Positions 7,623 to 16,045 of a DNA stretch of 64,000 nt are shown in pieces; the stretch's first letter is position 1; each line of letters starts with the position of its first letter. Source of the stretch: Chryseobacterium sp. CH21. GTDB lineage: Bacteria; Bacteroidota; Bacteroidia; Flavobacteriales; Weeksellaceae. The translations under genes were made by a program, and so were the position numbers. Below the pieces are notes generated by a model. It did not search any database. It was not told the DNA's origin and saw nothing but the letters and a program-made list of their open reading frames with translations. The stretch is taken from assembly GCF_004119445.1 (NCBI RefSeq), contig NZ_QICI01000062.1, positions 1-64,000 of the forward strand. Reading direction: 5' to 3'.

Positions 7623-8561
7623 ATGAAAAAATACTACTCAATTGCATTTTTGCTATTATCTATGTGTGTTTTTGCACAACAGACAGTATCTTTTGAATCC
7701 AGTGAAGGATTTAATACCGGAAATATCAACGGACAGGCTGGCTGGATCAGTACACCCACGGGAGGTATTCCTGAAAATATAACCCATCAAACCATCAGTT
7801 CTGATAAAGCGAGCGACGGAAGCACTTCCCTCAAAATTGTCAAAGAAACAACCTATGGAACCCAATCTGAACCCATTATAGGAGGTTTTTATAATCTCTC
7901 AACCCCTCTTTCTTACAACAATTTCTCAGTATCATTCGATATCAATATGTCGCAGCTCAACGGTTCTGATTTTGGTTTTCAGGGGGTAAACGATATTGAT
8001 GATCAGTTGGTGGTGAGATTGGACTTTGATCACACCGGATTGGTGAAGATTCTGAATACCATATCAGGCGTACAGGATCTGATTTCCATCCCTTCAGCCT
8101 GGCTGCCGAATACATGGTATAGATTTAAAGTTGTTGGAACTGCCACAGATGTCAGGTATTATCTTAATGATGTTCTCATTTACACAGGTGCAGCAGCAGG
8201 GGCTATGAATATCAACCAGCTACGTTTTGTACATAATAATGCGTTAGGATCAGCTTATATTGATAATATTAAAATTAATACTGAGTTACAGGTTATGGGG
8301 GTAAAAGATGCTGATTTACATGATATAGAATTGACATTTTATCCAAATCCAGTTACTGATATCATCAATGTTACCTCAAAAGAAGCAAAAATTAATCTGG
8401 TGAGTATTATCGATATGGCTGGAAAATCAATAAAGACGGTGTTTTCCAGTAATAACAAAAATAATACTTCTGTAAATGTATCAGAACTGACTGCCGGAAA
8501 TTATATTCTTATCATCGATACGGAGAAAGGAAGATTTAATAAGAAATTCATAAAAAAATAA
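7623..8561 (+). CDS. Secreted LamG-like protein with T9SS type A sorting domain
   Basis: The 312-residue protein has a signal peptide (residues 1-18, cleavage after VFAQ). A jelly-roll, LamG-like region follows at about 20-215, with typical segments such as SVSFDINM, WYRFKVVGTATDVRYYLNDVLIYTG and AYIDNIKI. The last 75 residues form a type A sorting domain (FYPNPVTDIINV ... GNYILIIDT ... NKKFIKK), which directs export across the outer membrane by the type IX system and attachment or release at the surface. The ligand or enzymatic role is unknown. It is flanked by its own terminator. A second protein of the same type lies at 9594-10610. Confidence 0.85.
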   Translation: MKKYYSIAFLLLSMCVFAQQTVSFESSEGFNTGNINGQAGWISTPTGGIPENITHQTISSDKASDGSTSLKIVKETTYGTQSEPIIGGFYNLSTPLSYNNFSVSFDINMSQLNGSDFGFQGVNDIDDQLVVRLDFDHTGLVKILNTISGVQDLISIPSAWLPNTWYRFKVVGTATDVRYYLNDVLIYTGAAAGAMNINQLRFVHNNALGSAYIDNIKINTELQVMGVKDADLHDIELTFYPNPVTDIINVTSKEAKINLVSIIDMAGKSIKTVFSSNNKNNTSVNVSELTAGNYILIIDTEKGRFNKKFIKK

Positions 8562-8585
8562 ATTCTGATCAATCTTAGTATCAGG

Positions 8586-8612
8586 AAAACGCTCCAATTG
8601 GGGCGTTTTTGT
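8586..8612 (+). terminator. Terminator after the first T9SS protein
   Basis: The perfect stem AAAACGCTCC/GGGGCGTTTT (8586-8595 with 8600-8609, one G-T pair) runs directly into Ts. Confidence 0.85.
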
Positions 8613-8642
8613 TATTTTTAAAGAATTAAAATTGTAAAGCAT

Positions 8643-9347
8643 ATGTCAGAAAATAAAACAGCTTATATAACAGGAGGAACCAAAGGTATTGGTTTCGGAA
8701 TTGCTAAAATTTTACTTGAAAATGGAATATCAGTAGCATTTTCAGGCAGAAAAAGAGAAGATGTCATGAAGGCCGAAGAAGAACTTAAACAATATTCGGA
8801 AAATGTTTTGGGAATTGTTTCTGATGTAAGAAGCCTGGAAAGCGAGCAGGAAGCTGTAAAATATACAGTTGAAAAGTTTGGAAGATTAGATTATATCATT
8901 GCCAACGCAGGATTAGGTATTTTTAAGCCCGTAGATGAATTAACGACGGAAGAATGGAATGATATGATCGAAACCAATCTTACCGGGGTTTTTTATACTT
9001 TAAAAGCCTCTGTAGAAGAATTGAAGAAGACAGAAGGGTATTATATTACCATTTCCAGTCTGGCAGGAGCCAACTTCTTTGAAAACGGGACAGGATATAA
9101 TGCTTCGAAATTCGGAGTGGTAGGTTTCACACAAGCTGCTATGATAGATTTAAGGAAATATAACATTAAGTCCACAGTTATTATGCCCGGATCCGTAGCA
9201 ACTCATTTTAACGGAAATATTCCATCAGAAAAAGACAGTTGGAAAATTCAGCCGGAAGATATGGGAAATCTTGTGCTGGATATTCTGAAGATGAATCCAA
9301 GAGTTTTACCTAGTAAAATAGAATTTAGAGCTACTAAGCCATCATAA
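8643..9347 (+). CDS. SDR family NAD(P)-dependent oxidoreductase
   Basis: The 234-residue protein is a classical short-chain dehydrogenase. The nucleotide-binding motif GGTKGIGFGIA is at residues 11-21, the NAG motif occurs in IIANAGLG, the catalytic serine is in TISSLAG, and the YNASK segment supplies the Tyr-x-x-x-Lys pair. GSVATHF follows as the usual PG-x-V-x-T loop. Such enzymes oxidise or reduce alcohols, ketones or acyl groups; the substrate cannot be inferred. It is slightly short at the C-terminus compared with 245-250 residues for many members. It appears to be a single-gene unit. Confidence 0.9.
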   Translation: MSENKTAYITGGTKGIGFGIAKILLENGISVAFSGRKREDVMKAEEELKQYSENVLGIVSDVRSLESEQEAVKYTVEKFGRLDYIIANAGLGIFKPVDELTTEEWNDMIETNLTGVFYTLKASVEELKKTEGYYITISSLAGANFFENGTGYNASKFGVVGFTQAAMIDLRKYNIKSTVIMPGSVATHFNGNIPSEKDSWKIQPEDMGNLVLDILKMNPRVLPSKIEFRATKPS

Positions 9348-9541
9348 TAATTGATCTTAAAAATTGATACTTCAAATAATAATTTTTTAGTATAGCCAAT
9401 TCAATAAAAATACATTAATTGATAGATGTTTTTATTTCAAAAACAACCTTTCAAAACGTTTGTTGTCTTATCAACAGAAACGGTTCTTTCTTCATTTAAT
9501 CATTAATAGGATAGGGAGTTAAATCTACCTAATAACTGGTA

Positions 9542-9572
9542 TTGATTCTATTTTTAAACTGAAGTAAGTTTG
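9542..9572 (+). promoter_or_regulatory. Promoter of the second T9SS protein
   Basis: TTG at 9542-9544 and TAAGTTTG at 9565-9572, with 20 bases between, match the Bacteroidota consensus; the ATG follows 21 bases later. The rest of the 246-base gap before it is AT-rich and shows no gene. Confidence 0.65.
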
Positions 9573-9593
9573 GTGGTGAATTAAAATAAAAAT

Positions 9594-10610
9594 ATGAAAA
9601 ATTTTCTATCAATTAATGCATTTTTGTTGATTTTATTTCAAACATGGAATGCCCAGGCACTGGAAAGTGACAGCTTTAATACCTATACTCTAGGAAATGT
9701 TGGAACAGACATTACAGCAGCTACTCCTGGACAAGGCGGGTTTTATACAGATTTTGCAGGAGGATCTAATTCGGACGCACAAATTGTGAATATTGATGCT
9801 TCCCATGGAAAATCTTTACAGGTTAGAGGAAGCGCTGGTGGTCCGGTAACAAAATATATATGGAAAAATGGCCTTGGAACAGCCTGGACAGGAAGAAACT
9901 TCGGAAATGATATCCTTAAACTGAGTTTTAATCTTTACACGGGAAGCTCTACAGGAGGTGTAGGACGGGGAACTGTACTGATTTATGATGGAACGACCCA
10001 TAAAACACTGCTAGGAGCTGGATATGAATACAATACACAGAGAATTGTTGGAATAGCATACTACACCAAGATATCATCAGGGGTAACCGGGAATTATCTA
10101 TTTTATCTGGAACCTGCTACGACTACCTATCCACCCAATACCTGGATTACTTTGAACTGTACATTCAATAAAACGACAGGAGTTGTTACATGGACAACCC
10201 CTGGTGGTAGTATTTACAGCCCTGCATCAACGCATACTCCGGCAGCGGCAGGCGTGGATCCCTTTGAAATGGACTTCGTTTCAGTAGCCAGCACAGGGAA
10301 CACCGTAGCGACTATCACTTCTTTTGATGATTATACGGTAACAGCTGTAAATGCTGCAACATTGGGAACCAAAGAAACTGTTGCAGAAGAAAACAGAATT
10401 TCAGTCTACCCAAATCCCGCAACTGATTTTCTTAATATACAATCAGAAGCACCAGCCACCCATGTTGAAGTTACAAATATGTCAGGAAGAAAAATGGAGG
10501 TTCAATTAAATCATAATAAAGTAGATATCCGGAATCTTATCCCGGGAATTTATACTGTCAACATAGAAATAAAGGGAAATAAATTTTCTAAAAAAATTAT
10601 TAAAAAATAA
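9594..10610 (+). CDS. Secreted protein with T9SS type A sorting domain
   Basis: The 338-residue protein begins with a signal peptide (residues 1-21, ending WNAQA). A beta-rich region follows at about 22-255, rich in Gly, Thr and Ser and including GTVLIYDGTTHKTLLGAG and SFDDYTV, which resembles concanavalin-type lectin/glucanase folds. The C-terminal 70 residues are a type A sorting domain (VYPNPATDFLNI ... PGIYTVNIEI ... KKIIKK). It is therefore a likely surface or secreted T9SS cargo of unknown ligand. It is similar in plan, though not closely in sequence, to the protein at 7623-8561. Its own promoter and terminator make it monocistronic. Confidence 0.82.
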   Translation: MKNFLSINAFLLILFQTWNAQALESDSFNTYTLGNVGTDITAATPGQGGFYTDFAGGSNSDAQIVNIDASHGKSLQVRGSAGGPVTKYIWKNGLGTAWTGRNFGNDILKLSFNLYTGSSTGGVGRGTVLIYDGTTHKTLLGAGYEYNTQRIVGIAYYTKISSGVTGNYLFYLEPATTTYPPNTWITLNCTFNKTTGVVTWTTPGGSIYSPASTHTPAAAGVDPFEMDFVSVASTGNTVATITSFDDYTVTAVNAATLGTKETVAEENRISVYPNPATDFLNIQSEAPATHVEVTNMSGRKMEVQLNHNKVDIRNLIPGIYTVNIEIKGNKFSKKIIKK

Positions 10611-10635
10611 TCTTAATCTTACTTTTAATAACACG

Positions 10636-10664
10636 AAAACGCTCTGTAATAGGGCGTTTTGTTA
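10636..10664 (+). terminator. Terminator after the second T9SS protein
   Basis: The stem AAAACGCTCT/AGGGCGTTTT (10636-10645 with 10651-10660) is nearly the same as the one at 8586-8612. Confidence 0.8.
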
Positions 10665-10692
10665 ATTTTAATGCTCTGAATAACAAATCAAT

Positions 10693-10716
10693 ATATATTA
10701 TGCATGCATAATATAT
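10693..10716. promoter_or_regulatory. Perfect 24-base palindrome upstream of etfB
   Basis: The two 12-base arms around the centre TGCA|TGCA (between 10704 and 10705) are exact reverse complements (ATATATTATGCA and its mirror). There is no loop, so this is more like a dimeric regulator site than a terminator. It lies about 95 bases before the etfB ATG and abuts a TATATTTTTTGC sequence that may be the -7 region. A role as operator is inference. Confidence 0.45.
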
Positions 10717-10810
10717 TTTTTGCTTATATTAGCAAAAATTAATTCAAACAAAATTTCTGCGGAAATCGTCATGGGTGGATGCATTAAAGGGAAAAAATAA
10801 AATAGTACAC

Positions 10811-11557
10811 ATGAAAATATTAGTTTGTATTAGTAGTGTTCCGGATACTACTTCCAAAATTAACTTTACAGCAGATAAGTCTGCTTTCGACAAAAACGGA
10901 ATTCAGTGGGTAATCAACCCGCTAGACGAATTTGCATTGACAAAAGCGGTTAAACTTCAGGAATCTCAGGGAGCAACAGTAACAGTAATCAACGTAGGGG
11001 ATACTGCTACAGAGCCTGTAATCAGAAAAGCTTTAGCTATTGGTGCTAACGATGCTGTAAGAGTAAATCTTGATCCGAAAGACAGCTATTCTACAGCAAA
11101 AGAAATTGCAGCTGTAGCTCAAAACGGAGGATATGATCTTATTCTTTGCGGAAAAGAATCTATCGATTATAACGGAGGTTCTGTTCCAGGAATGGTGGCT
11201 CAGCTATTGAACCAACCTTTCGTGAACGCTTCAGTAGGATTAGACGTGAACGGAAGCGAAGCTACTGCAGTAAGAGAAATTGAAGGAGGAAAAGAAACTA
11301 TTTCTGTAAAATTACCGGCAATTATTGCAGGCCAGAAAGGATTAGTAGATGAAAAAGACCTTATCATCCCGAATATGAGAGGAATTATGTCTGCAAGAAC
11401 AAAACCTCTGCAGGTAGTAGAGCCTTCTTCTTCAGAAGTAAAAGTTCAGGGAGTATCTTATGACAGCGTTCCTGCAAGAGCAGCTGTGAAAATGGTTTCT
11501 CCTGACAACCTGGATGAATTGGTAAGATTACTTCACGAAGAAGCTAAAGTAATTTAA
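10811..11557 (+). CDS. etfB: Electron transfer flavoprotein, beta subunit
   Basis: The 248-residue protein is the AMP-binding beta subunit of ETF, which accepts electrons from acyl-CoA and related dehydrogenases and passes them to the quinone pool. It begins MKILVCISSVPDT, carries the NPLDEFALTKAVKL segment near residue 40, the DLILCGKESIDYNGG nucleotide loop at about 110-125 and the VREIEGGKE/LPAII block typical of EtfB. The start chosen is ATG 11811 minus one thousand, that is 10811; a GTG 36 bases upstream would add an unconserved leader. etfA follows after 130 bases that hold a dispersed-repeat-like sequence. Assignment is firm. Confidence 0.93.
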   Translation: MKILVCISSVPDTTSKINFTADKSAFDKNGIQWVINPLDEFALTKAVKLQESQGATVTVINVGDTATEPVIRKALAIGANDAVRVNLDPKDSYSTAKEIAAVAQNGGYDLILCGKESIDYNGGSVPGMVAQLLNQPFVNASVGLDVNGSEATAVREIEGGKETISVKLPAIIAGQKGLVDEKDLIIPNMRGIMSARTKPLQVVEPSSSEVKVQGVSYDSVPARAAVKMVSPDNLDELVRLLHEEAKVI

Positions 11558-11687
11558 TAAGAATCAAGTAAAAAGTAAAAAGATTCAGGATAACATTGAT
11601 GTAAATTAGAAACTCTCTCATTTCCATTAATTTTCAGTGAGTTTGATAACCTTGAATCTTGAACGTCAAACCTTAAACAATTTTGAA

Positions 11688-12635
11688 ATGGCAGTATTCG
11701 TATACGCAGAAAATATAAATGGAGTTTACAAAAAAGCAGCTTTCGAAGCAGTTTCTTACGCTAAAGCTATTGCTGATAAAGCTGGAGATACCGTTACGGC
11801 AATCTCTGTAAACCCAACAGATTCTTCAGATTTATTATACAAATATGGAGCATCAAACGTTATCAATATTAAAGACGAAGGTCTTAAAAACTTCTCAGCA
11901 AAAGCATTTGCACAGGCTGTAAGCGAAGTAGCAGACGGAAATATCATTGTTTTCCCTCACACTACTGACGCTTCTTCAATTGCTCCTATGCTTGCAGTAA
12001 TGAAGAACTATTCTTTAATTACTAATGCATTGGAGGCTCCTGAAAGCCTTTCTCCTTTCCAGGTGAAAAGAAGAGCATTCTCAGGAAAAGGATTCATGCA
12101 CGCAAAAGCAGAAGGAAACGGAGTAATCGTTACCGTTTCTCAAAATGCTTTCGGTGTTAAAGAAAATGCAGTATCAGGTTCAGAAGAAGTGAAAAACTTA
12201 TCTATAGCTAATGAAGATACTAAAGTGATTTCTCACGAACAAAGCTCAGGTAAATTAGATCTTAAAGAAGCCGAAATCGTTGTTTCTGCTGGTAGAGGGA
12301 TGAAAGGTCCTGAAAACTGGGGAATGATCGAAGATTTAGCAAACGTTTTAGGAGCTGCTACAGCATGTTCTAAACCAGTTTCTGATATCGGATGGAGACC
12401 TCACACAGAGCACGTAGGACAAACAGGGAAAGCGATTGCACCGAATCTTTATGTTGCTGTAGGGATTTCAGGAGCAATTCAGCACCTTGCCGGAGTGAAC
12501 TCTTCAAAAACTATTGTAGTAATCAACAGTGACCCTGAAGCACCGTTCTTCAAGTCTGCAGATTACGGAATAGTAGGAGATGCTTTCCAGATTATTCCTG
12601 CATTAACTGAGAAAATTAAAGCAATAAAAGGATAA
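11688..12635 (+). CDS. etfA: Electron transfer flavoprotein, alpha subunit
   Basis: The 315-residue protein is the FAD-binding ETF alpha subunit. The N-terminal domain starts MAVFVYAENINGVYKKAAFEAVSYA. The C-terminal FAD domain has the signature VVSAGRGMKGPENW, then RPVSDIGW-like KPVSDIGWRPH, QTGKAIAPNLYVAVGISGAIQHLAGV and INSDPEAPFFKSADYGIVGD. The ATG at 11688 is preferred to an in-frame start 51 bases upstream because it matches the family N-terminus and the upstream part is repeat-like. It works with EtfB, and the pair probably supports beta-oxidation with the thiolase gene encoded 4 kb downstream. Confidence 0.93.
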   Translation: MAVFVYAENINGVYKKAAFEAVSYAKAIADKAGDTVTAISVNPTDSSDLLYKYGASNVINIKDEGLKNFSAKAFAQAVSEVADGNIIVFPHTTDASSIAPMLAVMKNYSLITNALEAPESLSPFQVKRRAFSGKGFMHAKAEGNGVIVTVSQNAFGVKENAVSGSEEVKNLSIANEDTKVISHEQSSGKLDLKEAEIVVSAGRGMKGPENWGMIEDLANVLGAATACSKPVSDIGWRPHTEHVGQTGKAIAPNLYVAVGISGAIQHLAGVNSSKTIVVINSDPEAPFFKSADYGIVGDAFQIIPALTEKIKAIKG

Positions 12636-12640
12636 GAAAG

Positions 12641-12731
12641 TGAATTGTGAATAGTCAATTCGCTTTGCTGGTCAATTTTTAATTAAATAATTCACTTGCG
12701 AAGCAAAATTCACTATTGACTTTTGACAATC
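12641..12731. repeat. Dispersed intergenic repeat, CACTATTGAC word family, copy 2
   Basis: The words GTGAATAGTCAATTC and ATTCACTATTGAC are inverted around an AT-rich centre, and CTTGCGAAGCAAAATTCA recurs in copy 3 (38876-38932) and, with changes, in copy 1 (1428-1518). It lies between the etfA stop and the terminator. Confidence 0.65.
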
Positions 12732-12744
12732 ATCAACAATATAG

Positions 12745-12776
12745 ATAAAAGCTCGGCTTTCCGGGCTTTTATTTTT
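12745..12776 (+). terminator. Terminator of the etfBA unit
   Basis: The stem ATAAAAGC-CGG/CCG-GCTTTTAT with small bulges (12745-12771) is followed by a T-run. Confidence 0.75.
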
Positions 12777-12824
12777 GCGTAAAAAAGTGAAAACACAACA
12801 AAAAATTAATCTATATTTGTAGCT

Positions 12825-13424
12825 ATGGATTATAAACAGCTAATTATTCGCGGAATATCGTACAGCCAAACCCAGTCGGGGGCGTACGCATTGTTACTGG
12901 AACATGAAGAAACACATATAAAATTACCTGTTGTTATAGGAAATTTCGAAGCCCAGTCTATCTCTCTTGGGTTGGAGAAAGATATTCATCCACCGCGTCC
13001 TCTTACTCATGATTTATTTACAAAATTTATAGTTTCTGCCAATTATGAGTTAATTTCTGTCATCATCTATCAGATTGTAGACGGAGTATTCTTTTCAAAT
13101 ATCAACTTTAAAAATAAAGTCACCGAGGAAGAATTGATCCTTGATGCCCGAACTTCTGATGCTGTTGCAATGGCGGTAAGATTTGATGCCCCTATATTTA
13201 CCACACAGCAGGTTTTAAATGAAGCAGGGATATTATTGGAACTGGAAGATGTTTCAAAAGAAGAGCAGTCTTTCTCAGAAACTGTACAGACAGAAGATAA
13301 TTTAAAATCTCTTTCCATGGAAGAGCTTCAGAAATTATTGGAAGATGCCGTTAAAGAAGAAGACTATGATACCGCCCTTGAAATCCAGGAAGAAATCAAG
13401 AGGAGGAAAAAGAAAATTGACTAA
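12825..13424 (+). CDS. Bifunctional nuclease (BFN/DUF151) domain protein with UvrB/UvrC-like tail
   Basis: The 199-residue protein has an N-terminal BFN domain (about residues 1-135) with the conserved ALLLEHEETHIKLPVVIGNFEAQSI, RPLTHDLF and LDARTSDAVAMAVRFDAPIF segments. A C-terminal UVR motif follows (SMEELQKLLEDAVKEEDYDTALEIQEEIKRR, split here over residues 163-195), a helical hairpin that in UvrB and UvrC mediates protein contact. Bacteroidota members of this domain pair are conserved single-copy proteins of unknown physiological role; nuclease activity is described for plant homologues. A -7 box TATATTTG at 12812-12819 sits just before the start. Confidence 0.88.
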   Translation: MDYKQLIIRGISYSQTQSGAYALLLEHEETHIKLPVVIGNFEAQSISLGLEKDIHPPRPLTHDLFTKFIVSANYELISVIIYQIVDGVFFSNINFKNKVTEEELILDARTSDAVAMAVRFDAPIFTTQQVLNEAGILLELEDVSKEEQSFSETVQTEDNLKSLSMEELQKLLEDAVKEEDYDTALEIQEEIKRRKKKID

Positions 13425-13446
13425 AGAGATACTTTTTATATAAACT

Positions 13447-14829
13447 ATGAATTTAAAATTACGACTGACCATCCTCAGTTTTCTCCAGTTTTTTGTGTGG
13501 GGAGCATGGCTGATAACGATGGCAAACTTCTGGTTTGGCACCAAACATTGGGAAGGAACTCAGTTTGGAGCTGTGTTCGGAACAATGGGAATTGCTTCCA
13601 TCTTTATGCCAACCATTACCGGAATTATCGCTGACCGCTGGATCAATGCGGAACGCATATTTTCAGTATTACACATCCTTTATGGGGTTATTCTTTTCAT
13701 TTTACCTCATTCCGCAGACCCGAATTCTTTCTTTTCGGTAATGCTTGTAGCCATGTGTTTCTACATGCCTACTATCGCACTTGCAAACTCCATTTCTTAT
13801 ACGATCCTGAAAAATAATAATCTGGATGTCGTAAAAGATTTCCCCCCCATTCGTGTATGGGGAACTATTGGTTTTATTGTAGCGATGTGGATCACGAATC
13901 TTAGTGGAAACAAAGCAACAGAAGGTCAGTTTTATATTGGAGGTGCAGTAGCCATTTTCTTAGGTATTTACGCTCTTACATTACCAAAATGTCCGCCACA
14001 AAAGCTGATTGATAAAAACTCACCATTATCCGAGCAATTAGGATTGAATGCATTCAAGCTTTTTGGAAATTATAAAATGGCGTTATTCTTCTTATTTTCA
14101 ATGCTTTTGGGAGCGGCACTTCAGCTTACCAATGCTTATGGAGATGTTTTCTTAAGTGAATTTGCCCATTTCCCTAAATATGCGGACTCGTTTGTAGTTC
14201 AAAGATCTACCATTATCATGTCAATTTCTCAGGTTTCAGAAACCCTGTTTATTCTGGCAATTCCTTTCTTCCTGAAGAAATTTGGAATCAAAAAAGTAAT
14301 GTTGATGTCAATGTTAGCATGGGTTTTAAGATTCGGCTTCTTTGCATATGGTGTTCCGGATGGATTTGGACTTTCATTAATCATTCTTTCATGTATTGTA
14401 TACGGAATGGCTTTCGATTTCTTTAATATCTCAGGTTCTCTTTTCGTAGAAACGACCACTGATAAAAAGATCCGTTCTTCGGCTCAGGGCTTGTTTATGA
14501 TGATGACCAATGGTTTCGGAGCTGTTTTTGGAAGTTATATTGCAGGATGGGCTATTGATAAATTCTTTACCCATAAATTTACAACAGCTTCAGATTTGTC
14601 TAATTATCTGCAAACTACACCGGATAATCCTACTTTTCTGGAAATTTTAAAGAACAGTTTCAACTCAGCTGTGAACGCAGACGGAACCCTTTCCGCTGTA
14701 GTAATGGTAAAAGACTGGCAGCAGATATGGCTTTCTTTCGCAATTTATGCGTTGATACTGGCGATTTTCTTTGCCGTATTGTTTAAACATAAACACAATC
14801 CGGAAGATGTTTCTTCAGTAAAACATTAA
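13447..14829 (+). CDS. Nucleoside permease (NupG-type MFS nucleoside:H+ symporter)
   Basis: The 460-residue protein has about twelve membrane helices and the start MNLKLRLTILSFLQFFVWGAW that is highly typical of nucleoside:H+ symporters related to E. coli NupG and XapB. The loop GIIADRWINAERIF follows helix 2. It probably imports nucleosides across the inner membrane, fitting with the salvage enzyme Udk encoded at the start of the window. It begins 22 bases after the BFN gene and could share its transcript. A terminator follows. The transported nucleosides cannot be specified. Confidence 0.9.
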   Translation: MNLKLRLTILSFLQFFVWGAWLITMANFWFGTKHWEGTQFGAVFGTMGIASIFMPTITGIIADRWINAERIFSVLHILYGVILFILPHSADPNSFFSVMLVAMCFYMPTIALANSISYTILKNNNLDVVKDFPPIRVWGTIGFIVAMWITNLSGNKATEGQFYIGGAVAIFLGIYALTLPKCPPQKLIDKNSPLSEQLGLNAFKLFGNYKMALFFLFSMLLGAALQLTNAYGDVFLSEFAHFPKYADSFVVQRSTIIMSISQVSETLFILAIPFFLKKFGIKKVMLMSMLAWVLRFGFFAYGVPDGFGLSLIILSCIVYGMAFDFFNISGSLFVETTTDKKIRSSAQGLFMMMTNGFGAVFGSYIAGWAIDKFFTHKFTTASDLSNYLQTTPDNPTFLEILKNSFNSAVNADGTLSAVVMVKDWQQIWLSFAIYALILAIFFAVLFKHKHNPEDVSSVKH

Positions 14830-15170
14830 TCTAAACTTACATTTATTGAAATATTAAATTGCATTTTTGAAAAAGAATGCAATTTTTTTGTTTTAAACCC
14901 TTGTGCTGTCTGGAATTTATTTGTTCAGAAAGACTTTACTCCCACTTTTGACAACACAATGCTTTGCTGAAGAAAAAATATGGACTTCAGATTGGTATAT
15001 AAATAGCAAATGTTAATTTTTAATTTGATACTAAATCACTATTTTCATTGTTTAATAAATAAAAATATGAAAGCTTTTTTGTGTCTAACAAGTGTTCGGG
15101 TACAGAATTCCTATTTTTAAAACACACTCTTTAAAAGTGTGTTTTTTTGTATTTTGGCACTTTAGTAAAT
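14830..15170. other. Intergenic region with two terminator-like hairpins
   Basis: The 341-base gap holds a strong terminator for the permease (stem AAATTGCATT.../...AATGCAATTT, about 14856-14884, then seven T). A second hairpin lies at 15119-15147 (AAAACACACT/AGTGTGTTTT plus T-run). Just before the second hairpin a 17-codon frame (15067-15120) begins with ATGAAAGCT; it could be a leader peptide or chance. Between them the sequence is plain AT-rich DNA in which I see nothing else. Confidence 0.55.
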
Positions 15171-15575
15171 ATGAAAAATATTCAGTTATTAGGATTACTG
15201 TTAGTAATTGTAGGTAGTTTTTTACCCTTGGTACATGTGCCTATCATCGGGAATTGGAACTATTGGAAGCTTGATCATTATCTGGCCATAGCATGCTGGA
15301 TTTTTTCCGCATGTGCCGTTTTTGGAATCGTCAATAACAGTGCAAAAATTGTAAGGTTTTTTGGTATTCTGCTTATCCTTTTATTTGCATTTACCTTATT
15401 CGCTGTAAAAATGCAGTCCTTACAATATTTCAGCTTTTTACCCTTCAAATCCTGGCAGGAAACTTTTGCAGGAATCGTTAAACTGAAATGGGGATGGGTT
15501 ATAGAATTTTTAGGAGCTTTTCTTCTGGTTTTTGCAGGAGGAAATAAAAAAGTAGATAACAGAACACAAATATAA
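15171..15575 (+). CDS. Hypothetical four-helix membrane protein
   Basis: The 134-residue protein contains four hydrophobic segments (about 4-22, 35-55, 64-84 and 107-126) separated by short loops, with the N-terminal loop rich in Trp and His (IGNWNYWKLDH). The start ATG 15171 is preferred to a TTG eight codons upstream, because the hydrophobic helix begins right after it. I recognise no family. The next gene follows after two bases, so the two are almost certainly cotranscribed. Confidence 0.65.
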   Translation: MKNIQLLGLLLVIVGSFLPLVHVPIIGNWNYWKLDHYLAIACWIFSACAVFGIVNNSAKIVRFFGILLILLFAFTLFAVKMQSLQYFSFLPFKSWQETFAGIVKLKWGWVIEFLGAFLLVFAGGNKKVDNRTQI

Positions 15576-15577
15576 AA

Positions 15578-15988
15578 ATGAATCTTTTAAAACAATTTTC
15601 AGCAGGAGTTCTGTTGGCTGCAGCTATTCAAATTCAGGCTCAGGCAACAGAGCAGAAAAAACCGGATAGCCCGCCTAAATGTACCAATATCAAAGAAGGT
15701 AAATTTGTAAGACCCAATTACCCGGAAGGGATATGGTATATGACCATTAAAGATAATGTTCAGACCGAATATTTTAATAATGGAAAAGATTATATAAAAT
15801 CAACATTGGTTTTTATAGATGACTGCAATTACAAAGCAATCGTAATGGAGAAATCAGATAAAAATGATCCGGCACAGGTAGGAGATGTTTTCAACAATAA
15901 AATAGTAGCCACACAAGATAATCTTCTGAAAGTGAATACTAAGATTGAAGGAACATCATTCGACGTTGTGTACGTAAAAGTAAAATAA
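15578..15988 (+). CDS. Hypothetical secreted protein
   Basis: This 136-residue protein has a signal peptide (about residues 1-23, ending IQAQA). The mature domain contains two cysteines, in PPKCTNIKEGKF and IDDCNYKAIV, which may pair. It starts two bases after the membrane-protein gene upstream, so a joint role at the envelope is possible. The segment KCTNIKEGKFV...GIWYMTIKDNVQTEY resembles small Bacteroidota periplasmic proteins without assigned function; no function is proposed. Confidence 0.65.
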   Translation: MNLLKQFSAGVLLAAAIQIQAQATEQKKPDSPPKCTNIKEGKFVRPNYPEGIWYMTIKDNVQTEYFNNGKDYIKSTLVFIDDCNYKAIVMEKSDKNDPAQVGDVFNNKIVATQDNLLKVNTKIEGTSFDVVYVKVK

Positions 15989-16045
15989 ATTCTAACTATA
16001 AAAATGGAACACTGGTTCCGTTTTGGCTAAATAAAAATTATATAC

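Noticed and set aside
15067..15120. 17-codon leader-peptide gene before a terminator
   Set aside because: No regulatory codons, no alternative hairpin and no clear promoter can be pointed out, so it is mentioned only in the gap description.
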